Origin: Actinomucor elegans | Lineage: Eukaryota > Mucoromycota > Mucoromycetes > Mucorales > Mucoraceae | Reading direction: 5' to 3' | NCBI GenBank assembly: GCA_026027325.1 | Contig: JAMSLZ010000005.1 | Span: 2,542,001-2,606,000 of the forward strand | Length of the DNA stretch: 64,000 nt | Shown: piece after piece, positions 11,716 through 22,897 of the stretch | How the letters are laid out: the number at the start of each line of letters is the position of its first letter | Numbering within the stretch: position 1 is the stretch's first letter | The notes under the pieces: model-generated | The model's database searches: none | What the model was told of the DNA's origin: nothing | The model's input: the letters and a program-made list of their open reading frames with translations, nothing else | Program-made: the position numbers and the translations under genes

Positions 11716-13484
11716 TGAACAAAAAATAAAATAAAATAAAATAAAGTAAAAAAAGAAGGGAAAGAACAAGAAAATAACGCTTGGAAACTTTTTTTTTATG
11801 TGTTACTTTGGTTCTCCTAGAAAAAGGGATTTAGCTTCATTATTAGCCGGTACACAGCCTTTGAGGCTAAGCAGAGGTAGTTTATTTCCCAAGAAAATTC
11901 TACTTCAAACCGTCTAATATTCGTCAATACCTGTTCATACAAGCATTGTAAGCCCATTAAAGGGCATTTGGCATTGTATTCAGTTTAAGGAGGAGGAAAA
12001 TTGTAGCCATTTGGATATTCACGGCTACATATATTCTGGCAAAATGTCATAATGTCAAATAATGTAGCAGTCAGATCGAAGTCTAACACTTGCCTCTACC
12101 AAATGCAGCTGCTTTTTCAAAATGTGAGTTATTAGCCTAATGCAATATTTTACCGAGATCGGTTGAGATCTCACACATTAATAAATGAGCCATTCCGATT
12201 TTTTTTTTCTGTTTGGTAATTTTGAAATAAATTTCATGGACGCATAAAAAAATGTGCTATTAAAAATTACAAGTACAAATTAGTTCTTTAAATGTTTAGC
12301 AAACAATCAAATTCTCTTTCCAATGGTGCAAGTTTCATAAAATAATAGAAATAATAATCTTGCGCTGGAGAAGAGTGAAGAGTTATTTGATCGGAGCTAC
12401 TATACCTTGATAGCTGCACCGCACAATAATGATCTTGAATGTATAGAAAAGGGTACATTGGGTTACCCTTATTCTAGAGAAATCAAAACTTGAATCTGTC
12501 TGAGTGCTGAGATGGAGGGTGTTCAAGCTCTCTTCTTGAACATTCTACTCCTAACCCGAGGAGCTTTGAAGAAGAAGCTCTATTTCCATTTACCGCCAGC
12601 CAATAAAAAAGAAAGTCTCTCTAAACATTTCTTGAGTCTAGCATTATAATATAAAAGACGATGAACGCATAACCGCATATTGATCATTTGATAAATGTTG
12701 TGATGAGTTTAAGCTTCTTCTGTATGATGCAAATTTTGTGCAATAACAAAAGGGAAAACATCGCTTCAGTGACTAAGAACACTATGGTGTCGGAGAAGGT
12801 TAGGCCGTTTTTCCATACTTGTCTAATTATGCAAATAATATTAACAAAAAAAAACAGGTATAGCGTTAACTATTTCCTGAAAAACAAAGCTTTACCTTGA
12901 TATCTTGAGGATTTAGATAGAGTCGTATAAATTTAAGAATTTCGTTAAGCCGTAATCGTGATTTTTTGTTCATTTCCCGATTGCCAATGAAATCTACGAA
13001 GTCGTATACCGAGGAAATATATTATCCTACAGGTGACGAGCCCCTTATCGTAAAACACAGTGCTTATGTAGTCTGTTTCTCCAACTGTTGCGTGGCTTAA
13101 CTCCATAGGTGAAACCCGAGAATGTGAGTAGCCATTGTCTCTGCTGGTTGGTCCACCTTGTACCGAATAAGGCGCTTCTATGCTTATCCGTTTCAGGTTA
13201 ATGTACCGCTCTGCCATGCCATTGCGGACTTGGTGTGCCAAAAATAAACCATTTATTAAAAGCGAGAGATCCCTTCATTGAGTTTTTTGCATTCAATCCA
13301 ATCACAAGGCAATATAGCTGGAAAAAAAAGCTGGGGTAAACAGCCAATTAAGACTGATTGGCCAAGATGATAAGGGTGACGTTTCTTTTTCACATTAGGT
13401 ATTTAGTTTGAATCCTCGGGCGATATTTTTCTTTTTCTTTCTCTTTTTTATTTAAACTTTTTTTATTTATTTATATATCAAAAG
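11716..13484. other. Intergenic region upstream of the methyltransferase and TAM41
   Basis: Both flanking genes start from here. A weak member of the GAGATCGGTTGAGATC-type repeat lies near 12152-12172. Two adjacent perfect inverted repeats (12520-12542 and 12561-12580) could fold as hairpins. A block at about 12945-13241 looks richer in G+C than its surroundings and is open for 98 codons on the minus strand, without recognisable homology. A pyrimidine-rich run (13430-13475) precedes TAM41. Confidence 0.5.
12520..12580 (+). repeat. Two adjacent short inverted repeats (hairpins)
   Basis: TGTTCAAG/CTTGAACA (12520-12527 and 12535-12542) with a 7-nt loop, then GAGCTT/AAGCTC (12561-12566 and 12575-12580) with an 8-nt loop. 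They could be part of a small structured RNA or chance; no known RNA family is recognisable. Confidence 0.4.
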
Positions 13485-14947
13485 ATGCTCAAGGTACACC
13501 TTTTAGAAGACAGAAAAAAAAAGGACTTTATTAATTACTAACAATGATAAAAGAATTCTGTCACTTCCACTATGAGAACTGTTTCTCGCAACAATAGCCG
13601 TAGCGTATTGATATCCATGCGTTATATGTCACTGGAAACCAACAACTATAACAACGAGATCCCACTTCCTCCTTCTATGCAAAAAAAGACAGAAAAAGAA
13701 ACGATACCTTTGAACAAGAATTTCACGAATAACAAGACCTTATTCTCGGATGAAACCCGTGTTAAGCTTGAACGTCTTCGTCAGCACCATTTTCACCCTA
13801 CTAATATTCCGGATTCTCCTGATTTTGGTACCAATCAGTATATGAATATCAATGAAGAGTTGAAGCAACAATTAAAGGATGTTGTTTCCAAGTTCAATGC
13901 TCCTGTTAGATACGCAGTTGCTTATGGCAGTGGTGTATTTCGTCAATCCGGCTACGATGAAAAGGTACACAAATGATTTACAGAAAGAGTCACTAGGTCT
14001 GACTCGATTAATAGAAAAAGCCCATGGTAGATTTCATATTCGGTGTCAGTCATCCAGGTCATTGGCATGATTTGAATATCCAGCAAAACCCTCATCACTA
14101 TTCGAGTATTCGTACTTTGGGTTCAGGTGCAGTCTCACTATTACAAGAAAAAGTAGGTGCAGGCGTCTACTTTAACCCCTATGTCCAAATTAATGGCATG
14201 AACATTAAATACGGCGTGGTATCTATTGACCGATTGTGTAAAGACTTGATTGACTGGGAAACACTCTACTTGGCAGGTCGTATGCATAAGCCTGTCAAGA
14301 TTCTTCGTGATGATTCTCGCGTTCGTTTGGCAAATCAAGTTAACTTGACAGAAGCTGTTCGTGTTGCTCTCTTGACATTGCCTGAGAACTTCACTGAAGA
14401 AGAGCTCTTCAATCGTATTGCTGGTATCAGTTACAAGGGAGACTTTAGAATGGTCATAGGCGAAAACCCCAACAAAGTCAGCAACATCGTCTCTACTCAA
14501 ATGGAAAACTTTCATCGACTTTACTTTGGACTGTTGGACGATTTGCCCAATGTCACTGTCTTGAACGATGGCAAACTTCAACAGAGTGACAATCCTCGAT
14601 TCCGCGGCTTGATGGTCAAGAAACTTCCAAAGACGTTATATGACAAAGTGTTGAGCCAGCACTTGAATTATGCTAGTAGAAACAATATCGATGTGCCTGA
14701 AGATAAGACTGTGCTGTATGAACAAATAGCTCAGTCTGAAGTATTAAACATGTATATTGAAAAGAGTAAGTTTTAAGCTATTTAGTGATCGACATAAAAA
14801 CTAACCAACGATTGCGTAGGTCTTACGGAAATCATTGCTGGTACAGCCGTCACTCAGAGCATCAAGGGTATTTTCACTGCAGGTCCTGTTAAAACTGTCC
14901 GTTATGCTGGCGAAAAGTTATCTAAATGGTGGGCTGCCAAGAAGTAA
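13485..14947 (+). CDS. TAM41: Mitochondrial CDP-diacylglycerol synthase TAM41
   Basis: Four exons (13485-13493, 13554-13964, 14015-14765, 14820-14947) give 432 residues. The first coding exon is only nine bases (ATG CTC AAG), followed by a 60-nt intron with a TTACTAAC branch point. This start is preferred because it gives a basic mitochondrial presequence (MLKNSVTSTMRTVSRNNSR) and puts an ATG at 13544, which would otherwise open an overlapping upstream frame, inside the intron. Conserved Tam41 blocks are VRYAVAYGSGVFRQSGY (nucleotidyltransferase GSG), KKPMVDFIFGVSHPGHWH (metal-binding Asp), YFNPYVQINGMNIKYGVVS and FRGLMVKKLP. The enzyme makes CDP-DAG from phosphatidate and CTP on the matrix side of the inner membrane for cardiolipin synthesis. 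It has an amphipathic C-terminal segment (SLTEIIAGTAVTQSIKGIF). Confidence 0.93.
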
Positions 14948-15413
14948 ATTGAACTTGTCTCTCCTTTTTGTATAATAATCTCTCTCTCTTTTTTTTTTTT
15001 TTTTACATACCCTCTCTTTCTCCACTCATTTTATGAAACTCCTGTGTTTGTTTAACAAGCATCTTATTAGACTATCCAAAAACAGAATAAAAACCTCGTA
15101 TGAATTCCATTATGAAAAAAGCCTTAAATTTGTTCATATCATGATTGGTTTTGCTTAATAACCTAGTCATCATTGTGGTACCAGACGTGGGTGAAAACAC
15201 TGATTAAGTCCCCGCGTAAAAAAAACTGTGAGTCCAAATCTAGACAGTGTTCCTTGTAATAAAAAATGGCTCGATAATATTCTCTGATTTATGCAGCGTT
15301 CTTGTTTAGTGGAATGATCCTAAGAAGCGCTTATTTACGCGTTAATCGGCACCAAATAAGCGCCATATGGTCCGGACTAGCCCTTTTAGATGCTAAAAAG
15401 AAACTTTTTTTAT
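14948..15413. other. 3' intergenic region between TAM41 and ILV3
   Basis: Convergent gene ends.  A T-run (about 14991-15004) and AATAAA at 15085-15090 are likely 3'-end signals of TAM41. Nothing else seen. Confidence 0.55.
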
Positions 15414-17686
15414 TTAATCAGTAACTGCACCTTCACTAGCACTCTTGACCGTCATGCAATATTTAGCTAAAACACCCTTAGTATATTTTGCAGATTGGGG
15501 TTTCCAAGCTTTCTTGCGTTCGGCCAACTCGTTATCAGACACTTGCAAAGTTATTTCTCTAGTGTTTGCATTGATAGTAATCCTATCTCCGTTATTGACG
15601 AGCGCAATAGGGCCACCAGCTTGAGCTTCGGGACAAACGTGTCCAATAATAAAGCCCTAGAAGGGTTCATATCAGAAACTAGTTGCCGATAGTTAAATAG
15701 GCACTTACATGAGAAGCACCAGAGAATCGACCATCAGTAATTAATGCAACGTCTTTTCCAAGGCCAGCTCCCATAATGGCGGCAGTTGGTTTCACTATTG
15801 AATTTTTAATCTATATTGCAAAAGACTTTTTGGTTGAACACTTACGCATCTATATCAAAAGATGTGTTTATGAGTTATTTTGTGTTTATGTATTGCGTGT
15901 GCTAACGTACCTCGGGCATACCAGGTCCACCCTTAGGGCCTTGGTAACGAATAACCACGACAGATCCCTTAGGAATGTCTTTTCTCTCCAAAGCTTCAAA
16001 GATATCATCCTCATCATCAAATACTCTAGCAATGCCAGTGAACTCGAGACCTTCTTTACCAGTAATTTTGGCCACGGAGCCCTAATAAAAAAAAAAAGTA
16101 CGTGTCAGGCAGGCGATTCCTTAGATTAGCGTTACTCACTTCCGGAGCCAAGTTTCCTCTTAAGATGGTTAAGTGACCGGTAGGTTTAATAGGATTTTCA
16201 AGTGGATGAATGATATCTTGACCTTGTTTGAATCCATCGACAGAAGCCAAGTTCTCGGCCAAGCTCTTTCCTGTCACGGTCAAACAATCACCATGGAGCA
16301 TTCCCTTCTCTAAAAGATACTTCATAACAGCTTATAGGAAAATTTTAGTATTCTCCGACCGGGATGTATTAATGCTGCTTACCTGGAATACCACCTACTT
16401 GATGAAGGTCTTCCATCACATACTTGCCGCTGGGTCTCAAGTTAGCCAAAAAAGGTGTTTTATCCGAAATAGCTTGTATATCATCTAGCGTCAAAGGCAC
16501 ATCTGCTGCCTTGGCCATAGCCAACATATGCAAGACGGCATTGGTCGAACCACCCAACACCATAATTAAAACCAACGCGTTCTCAAACGCTTTGCGTGTC
16601 AAGATATCCAAAGGTTTGATATCCTTTTCCAATAGCACACGCATCGCTTTGCCTGCACGCAAACACTCTTGAATCTTGTGAGGATCCTCTGCCGGTGTAC
16701 ATGCAGAGTAAGGCAATGACATACCCAGTGCTTCGATAGCGCTGGACATGGTATTGGCTGTAAACATACCACCACAACTACCACTACCAGGACAAGCGTG
16801 ACGAATGATATCCTTACGTTCTTCTTCTGTGATTTTACCACTAATGTATTCACCGTTGCACTCAAGCGCGTTACCAATGTCGATTTCACGGCCCTTACAG
16901 CTGCCGACTGTACCATGACCCTTTCGCATGGTGCCGCCGTATACGACTAACGAAGGACGATTGAGACGCGCAATGGCCATTACACAACCAGGCATGTTCT
17001 TATCACATCCTGGGATTGAAATGTTGGCATCGTACCATTGTGCGCTCATAACCTAGTTACAGTGATCGGGAAGATTGATATTAAAAATCTCCTTTTATTT
17101 TTTCCTCCGAAGTCCAAACTTACCGTCTCGATCGAATCTGCAATCACATCACGACTGGGTAAAGAAAAGGACATGCCCGAGGTTCCCATACTAAGACCAT
17201 CCGATACACCAATAACATTGAATTGGTATCCAACTAATCCTGCTTCCCAAACACCTTCAACAACCTTGGCTGCTAAATTATTGATATGTTGGTTGCATGG
17301 ATTACCGTCATAGCCACTAAAAGAGAATAATAAAGAATGACGCGACTGCATAAATAGGCAATATAGCATCTATACTTACAAAGAGGTAACACCGACTTGA
17401 GCTTTCTCCATATCCTCATCTGTTAATCCAGTAGCATACACTACAGATACATTTAGGATGTTTATAATCAATATATACGTGAATAATACGACTTACATTG
17501 AGCCTGAGCTGCTCCGGCAGAGGGTCGTTGCGTTACAGTACGACTGTACCTGTTCAAGATACTGGGGTTTTTTGACACACCTCGGTTTCTGGGTTCCAGT
17601 TTATGGCTTGGCATGGTACCAGTTTGAGTGTGCGTTTTATTGTCTTTTCAGATATATACTTACATTTGAACTTGTCCAGCAGACAT
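15414..17686 (-). CDS. ILV3: Dihydroxy-acid dehydratase (branched-chain amino acid synthesis)
   Basis: Ten exons (17664-17686, 17497-17561, 17380-17440, 17124-17316, 16383-17052, 16140-16330, 15911-16081, 15846-15849, 15709-15794, 15414-15656) give 568 residues, the usual length. Fe-S cluster cysteines lie in [21 protein letters not shown] and [15 protein letters not shown]. Other IlvD/Edd signatures are [27 protein letters not shown] and [14 protein letters not shown]. The enzyme dehydrates the dihydroxy intermediates of valine/isoleucine (and leucine/pantothenate) synthesis in mitochondria. Exon 8 is a 4-nt microexon (ATGC), required to encode Met-Leu of GMPEMLKP. Exon 2 has two in-frame acceptors 12 nt apart (exon start 17561 or 17549), changing the presequence by four residues. 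A TATATAAAA element lies about 70 bp upstream. Confidence 0.95.
15846..15849 (-). other. ILV3: 4-nt microexon (ATGC) of ILV3
   Basis: On the minus strand the context is GATATAG|ATGC|GTAAG. Flanking introns are 61 nt (15850-15910) and 51 nt (15795-15845). Including it gives Pro-Glu-Met-Leu-Lys-Pro, matching the invariant family motif; skipping it leaves the next exon out of frame. Confidence 0.85.
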
Positions 17687-17755
17687 AATGTAGAGAGTGG
17701 GGGATTGATTGATAGAAAGTAAGAAAAAATAAACTTGGAAGATTGATCAAGATTT

Positions 17756-17765
17756 AGTTTTATAT
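17756..17765 (-). promoter_or_regulatory. TATA-like element of ILV3
   Basis: The minus strand reads GTATATAAAA about 70 bp before the ATG, followed by a T/C-rich run ending in TCAATCAATCCCCCACTCTC before the start. Confidence 0.5.
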
Positions 17766-18272
17766 ACAGTGAGAAAAATAATGTGTGTGTGTATAACAAT
17801 CTTTTTTTTTTACGTGTTACAAGCAAATCCTTTCCGTGGATTAATGTTCTTTATACCTATTTTTTTTTTTTTTTTTTTTTGTATAAGTCATATCTGAATA
17901 TTAATGCATGGATGAATAACATTTAACTAAGCATCCAATACCATATCATGGAGTACCCAATATAACTAATTGATAAGAAACATCGCAAAGAATCCTCTTT
18001 TATGGGGGCGAAAAGAAAATACTATCATTTCGGTGTATAATGGAGGGCGTAAATTAATGCTAGTGATAATACATTGAATGCGAAACAAAATAGAGGACTC
18101 CCCTTCCCAATGAATTTGTTCATTTGAGTGAATTTTGACTAGGACTGATCGAATCTATAAGTCATTAGACATATTCTTGCCAATACGAAAAACTTACAAT
18201 TTAGCACCGGATCATTAATAGTATAAAGTAATAATTGTTCTTTAGTCAAAGGAACATTCTAATTAAATGCAG

Positions 18273-18335
18273 TTGTTCATTTTGAATGCATTCTGTTAAT
18301 TAGATGCGACATTACATTGAGATTGGTTGAAGGAT
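18273..18335 (+). repeat. Dispersed intergenic repeat, copy 2
   Basis: GTTCATTTTGAATGCATTCTG ends just before TTAATTAGATGCGACATT, followed by a TGAGATTGGTTGA segment. Same layout as the copy 170 bp downstream. Confidence 0.6.
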
Positions 18336-18443
18336 CTATAGATCTATTCATCTCGTTAATTATGAATATTATTTAATTGGCAACCAGCCATTAATGGCGG
18401 GTATAAACATCGTATTTGAGTTAAGTGGCAATTATTATGAGGT

Positions 18444-18511
18444 GCATCTGTTCATTTTGAAGGTACTAGTTACTAGATGCGACATTAAACCTGAATTATT
18501 AGAGAAATGCG
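18444..18511 (+). repeat. Dispersed intergenic repeat, copy 3 (reference copy)
   Basis: GCATCTGTTCATTTTGAAGG, then ACTAGATGCGACATTAAACC, then a TGAATTATTAGAGAAATGCG segment. This copy defines the family: a TTTTGA-start block, the AGATGCGACATT core and an A/G-rich tail. Confidence 0.6.
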
Positions 18512-21500
18512 ATGGTGAAAATTGATGATTCTGAAAAAATTGCAAGGGTACCATCAAATTCAACTTTCCAAATATTTTTTTTTGTGGACATTCTGGTAGT
18601 ATTTTTGAAGTAAATATATTAATAATGTAGGCTGAATACATTGAAGAATATAACAATGGAGTATGCTGTATATAAATACGCGATTTATGACAGTATTTCT
18701 ATCTAAAGCCTCATCAAAGAAACAGCTTTTATCAAAATGAACTTTCTCGATTGAATGAAATTGTAACCATTTTTTGCACCAATGCTTGATGCACTAGCAG
18801 ATGTCTACCTTTTCTAAAGAGGAAAGGGGATGAACTAAAAGGTTCTATGCGGCCAAATCTCAATCCCACAAGTACAGGTTCGATTAACACCGTAAATATC
18901 CAAGCTACTCATAGTAACAATAGTAATGTGTTATTCTTGTTGATGTAAACCAGTAGAGCAATTGTTAAATACAATAGTGACAATTGGAGAGCGAAAGTTA
19001 GCGTATGTTAAACGGGTTTATCAAAAAATGATTGGATATGCAAGCGTCATTTAAGGTGTAGTAATTCACCGTTGATATTTGTATATCTTTCCAATTCGTG
19101 GGTAAGTATACATACAACAGGTTTGCAATAGTAGACTGGATCGCATGACACATTGATTACAGTACAGAATAGTATATAGCTTGTGTACATTTATAAAACG
19201 TTTATTGTGTGTATCATAATTCTATTTTGTAAATATATATACGACATTACTATTATTGAAACGTATTGTACACCACTAAATAACCTATGTCAGTTTGAAT
19301 AGAATAAAAATCATCAAAATCAGAGATGCTGTTGTATTTTTCGTCTGGTGAAGCTAATAACGTAAGATCTTTCTTCTTCCTTTACATTTTCCGGTCAACA
19401 TTCTGGAACGCGCACCTTTGGCAGCATGATACTGTCTGTATCGCTTCTTTAAACGTCAATTTGAATAAGACCATCTACTGGGGGTGCTATCGGTTTGATT
19501 ATCACTGGCATATGTACTGAAACTTTTCTCACTACCTTCTTGTTTATGTTCGTTCACTTTGCCCTGAATATTACAGTCAATGAAACATAATGCATCACAC
19601 AATATGCGGATATATTTGTATGGAACATCCAATGATATGACCCTTATTAAAATGCATAAAACTACTGTTGCTCTTGTTATATGGGAAGTGGGGTTTTTAA
19701 GCAGCATACTAAGTAGTCTAAGATAAATTTTGTTTTGAAGAACAATAATACCATTTTTTTTTGTCAAGGCTTGGCGGATCTTTTCATATATAAAGTACTT
19801 CTACACGCCAAGTAGCACTATAATGATGACGTTGGAGGAAATTGTCATTAACAACTCAATAGCATTTTTTTTTTCGTATGGTACGTCTATGTTATATGAA
19901 ATAATAACAAAAGAGAAAAAGGACCAATGGTAATCATTACTTATACATACTTCCGTAATGAATCACAGAGTAAAGCTGAACGTTAGTTTAATCATACAGG
20001 ACACAATTTCGTTTTGGAGTATTGCAATGGGACACTACAATCTAAAATTTCTTTTTCGCCCTCGGTTACTAAGAACATACATAACTATTCAATAGATTTA
20101 GAATTATATTTTTACAAAATTGGAATTTTCCAGAAGTTAATATATTGAAACACATTCACTTCTAAGCATAAGTATTCTAGTTTAAGTAATAAGGAAAGGC
20201 AAAGTTTTGAATAACATCATATTGTATGACAAGTTCAGAGTATAGCGAGGTTCTGTAATAACCCTACTGAGTTATTTTGTATATCAAGCGGAAATATAGG
20301 TAAGTAGATGCTCGATAGTCTTTATGAATTTGGTCTTGAAAGGAAGAGGTAGAGTCGAAATATGAGTATTAATGGCACAATTAAAACTATTTTAATCAGA
20401 TCATTACACTAAAACTTCCTAAAAAAAAAGAGCATAAATCTGAAAGCACTAAATCTTTGGAGAAGTGCGACAAACATACTTTAAATTTATCTTCACTCAG
20501 CAAATAAAAAATTTTGGAGATACGCTGGGAACTACTAAAATCTTTAGAATGAAAAAAAGAAGCTGTTAAATTACTAGATTTTACACTCTAATAAAGCTTC
20601 TGATGGACGCATTAAGTGATATCTGGCATGGAAAATATACACATATATTTTAACTTTAAAATGGGATTGGCTGAGAGATATAAATATCAGCACAAGTAAA
20701 TATAATGTATATGAAGCTGAATATCATTTAAAGCTAGTTTATTTTTCCATTTATTGCTGAAAGTGAACCACTATTCGGATGTGACATTTCACCAAAACAG
20801 TCGAAAGATTAATGAATCAAGATGGCATGAGCTGCATGTACTTTACGGTAAACCTTAAAACGCAAAACACTCTTAATAATACTGTCAAATAATGGTTACA
20901 ATAAATGCAATGATTCGATTTGAGCATGTAATGGCCACCAAATACAAGTTGAACCGGCTGTAGAATTTAGAAATATTGAATAGAGTCCGATTTCAGAAAA
21001 ATATCAAATCTATATGTGTCTGAAGCTGATGTTTCCAGCTTACTATTGTTGTAGAACATAGAGATAGTATGATTTATTAACAGCTAAAATAGTATCTATG
21101 TAATACTATTAAATGCATTTCGTCTTTCGAAAAAACACACGAATTATAGGCATATTTAAAACGTAGGGAAATCGACTTTCCATCAAAGTATTCTGTGGTG
21201 CTAAGGAAACACATAGTGCTGTTTACATGGCCCATGCACAGCCTAATGTAACATCAGCTTCAATAATACATTATTTGTGGATTTGAAGACTTTCTGTTTA
21301 ATAATCAGTTTAAAAGACATCGAGAAACTGTCACCTTTTCTTCGCCAAAAAGACTTGTCGACATCTAATAAATTCAGGTACGTGTATTACGTAGTTTGTT
21401 CTTTTTCATTGGTTGTCGAAAATACATTAATTTTGTCAGTCAATATCTAGAGCTCATATGAACTTCACGTCCTTTCAATCAACTGTTGAATAATCAAGTG

Positions 21501-22517
21501 TTCAGATGCTCAAATAATAAATTGACAAAGGTGATAGAACAATATGCTGTGCATGAAATAATATAAAGGAAATTTCAGTAATTTTTTTTTATCCATAAAG
21601 TTTGTTTTAATGAAAACCTGATTTTTCCATTTTTTTTTTAAAAAAAAATGTGTTCATAAATCATTGAATATTTTGTAATGTGAAAAGCGTAAAATGAATA
21701 CATACTACCCGCATTTATTATAAACTATGATTTAAAAATCCCTCCAGCTTCATGCTTATAAAAACAATAAATTTCAAAAAATTAGCCTTCGGGAATTGCT
21801 ACCAAAAAATCCAATTATGCCCTTGTTGCCTTTGCGGTAAATTCAAATATACAAGTATACTTCTTGTTGGCTTCTGGAGAATTAATCCTACACCCTCTGA
21901 AATAACTTTGAGTGGACCTGATGAAATATAGAACATCATTTTACTTTGTTAGGCTATTATATATAGCACTTTTGGTTATATAATAATATAGCCTATTTTC
22001 ATCAAGTTCCAATCAAATAGAAGATCTAGTGTATATAGCAGGTTATTATTCACATACACAGTTATTCGCCTCGATGCAACATTGAATCATGACTGGCAAG
22101 TAGTTCTAAGGTTTATGGATTTTGATGGTCATATTTCCTCCAATATTATCGAATATAATTAACCCTTCAGCAGTAATTCATAATATAGTATATATTATGA
22201 ATCACATATTTATTTGGTTTGTATATGTCTGATGTTTATTTATTACTTAGTCTACATATCATGAATCATAAGCCACCATTACCAATACATAGTTAATGAT
22301 CCCATATGTAAAAGTTTTAAGCCAATCAATTTCCTAATGGAAATCGATTGTATACTATTTTGAATATGTTATACACATGCTGTTAATAGAGTGCACTTTT
22401 CAAAAATAATCCCTGCAGTTTAATAATAATATTAAAAAAAGATAATGGTACTTGTAAATTTGGGTCTAGGATATTCTCTTGAGTTTTTCAGAATTTAGCT
22501 ATCTATTTCTAATATCC

Positions 22518-22580
22518 CAAATATCGCTCTTGATTTGGGATTTAATATCGCATCTGATGATCAGCTCATATTAAAGATGC
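22518..22580 (-). repeat. Dispersed intergenic repeat, copy 4 (inverted)
   Basis: The reverse strand reads AATATGAGCTGATCATCAG, then ATGCGATATTAAATCCC. The core differs from AGATGCGACATT by one base. Confidence 0.5.
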
Positions 22581-22897
22581 ACAACTGGGCCTACTAGAGC
22601 TATTTTATAAGGTAAGTTGCATAAGCGTACTATTTCAATGATGGATGATGATCTAGATTCTTTTCATGTTCAATTATAAAATATTTTTATTCAAAGAAAA
22701 AAAAATTAAGTAGTGTAAAATATGAAAAGAACTATTCCAACTAATAAAATAGTTAAATATTCCAGTAATAAAGTAGTAAGATAATAATAGTAATAGTAGG
22801 TATTGATTGAAGAGGGAGTGGCGGACTGTTTGTTATTATTATAAAAGGTATTAAACATGCGAACATGATAGTTTGAAGAAAAGCAATGTCAAATTGC

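Larger units (their letters stand above)
17687..22897. other. Large gene-free stretch (5.2 kb)
   Basis: No gene, tRNA or known mobile element is recognisable on either strand. Open frames (18435-18656, 19326-19520, 19456-19767) are short and low-complexity. Contains three clear repeat copies (18273, 18444 and 22518), one weak copy near 20777-20789, and T/A homopolymers (for example 17862-17880). It might hold decayed mobile elements too degraded to name. Confidence 0.55.

Noticed and set aside
13544..13597. Overlapping upstream open frame before TAM41
   Set aside because: The ATG lies inside the intron predicted by the TTACTAAC branch and the nine-base first exon; it would also block translation.
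16084..16095. Possible frameshift at an A run in ILV3
   Set aside because: The run is inside an intron; exon phases on both sides agree.
18876..18895. GGTTCGATTAACACC-like sequence resembling a tRNA T arm
   Set aside because: No acceptor stem, D arm or anticodon arm can be formed around it.
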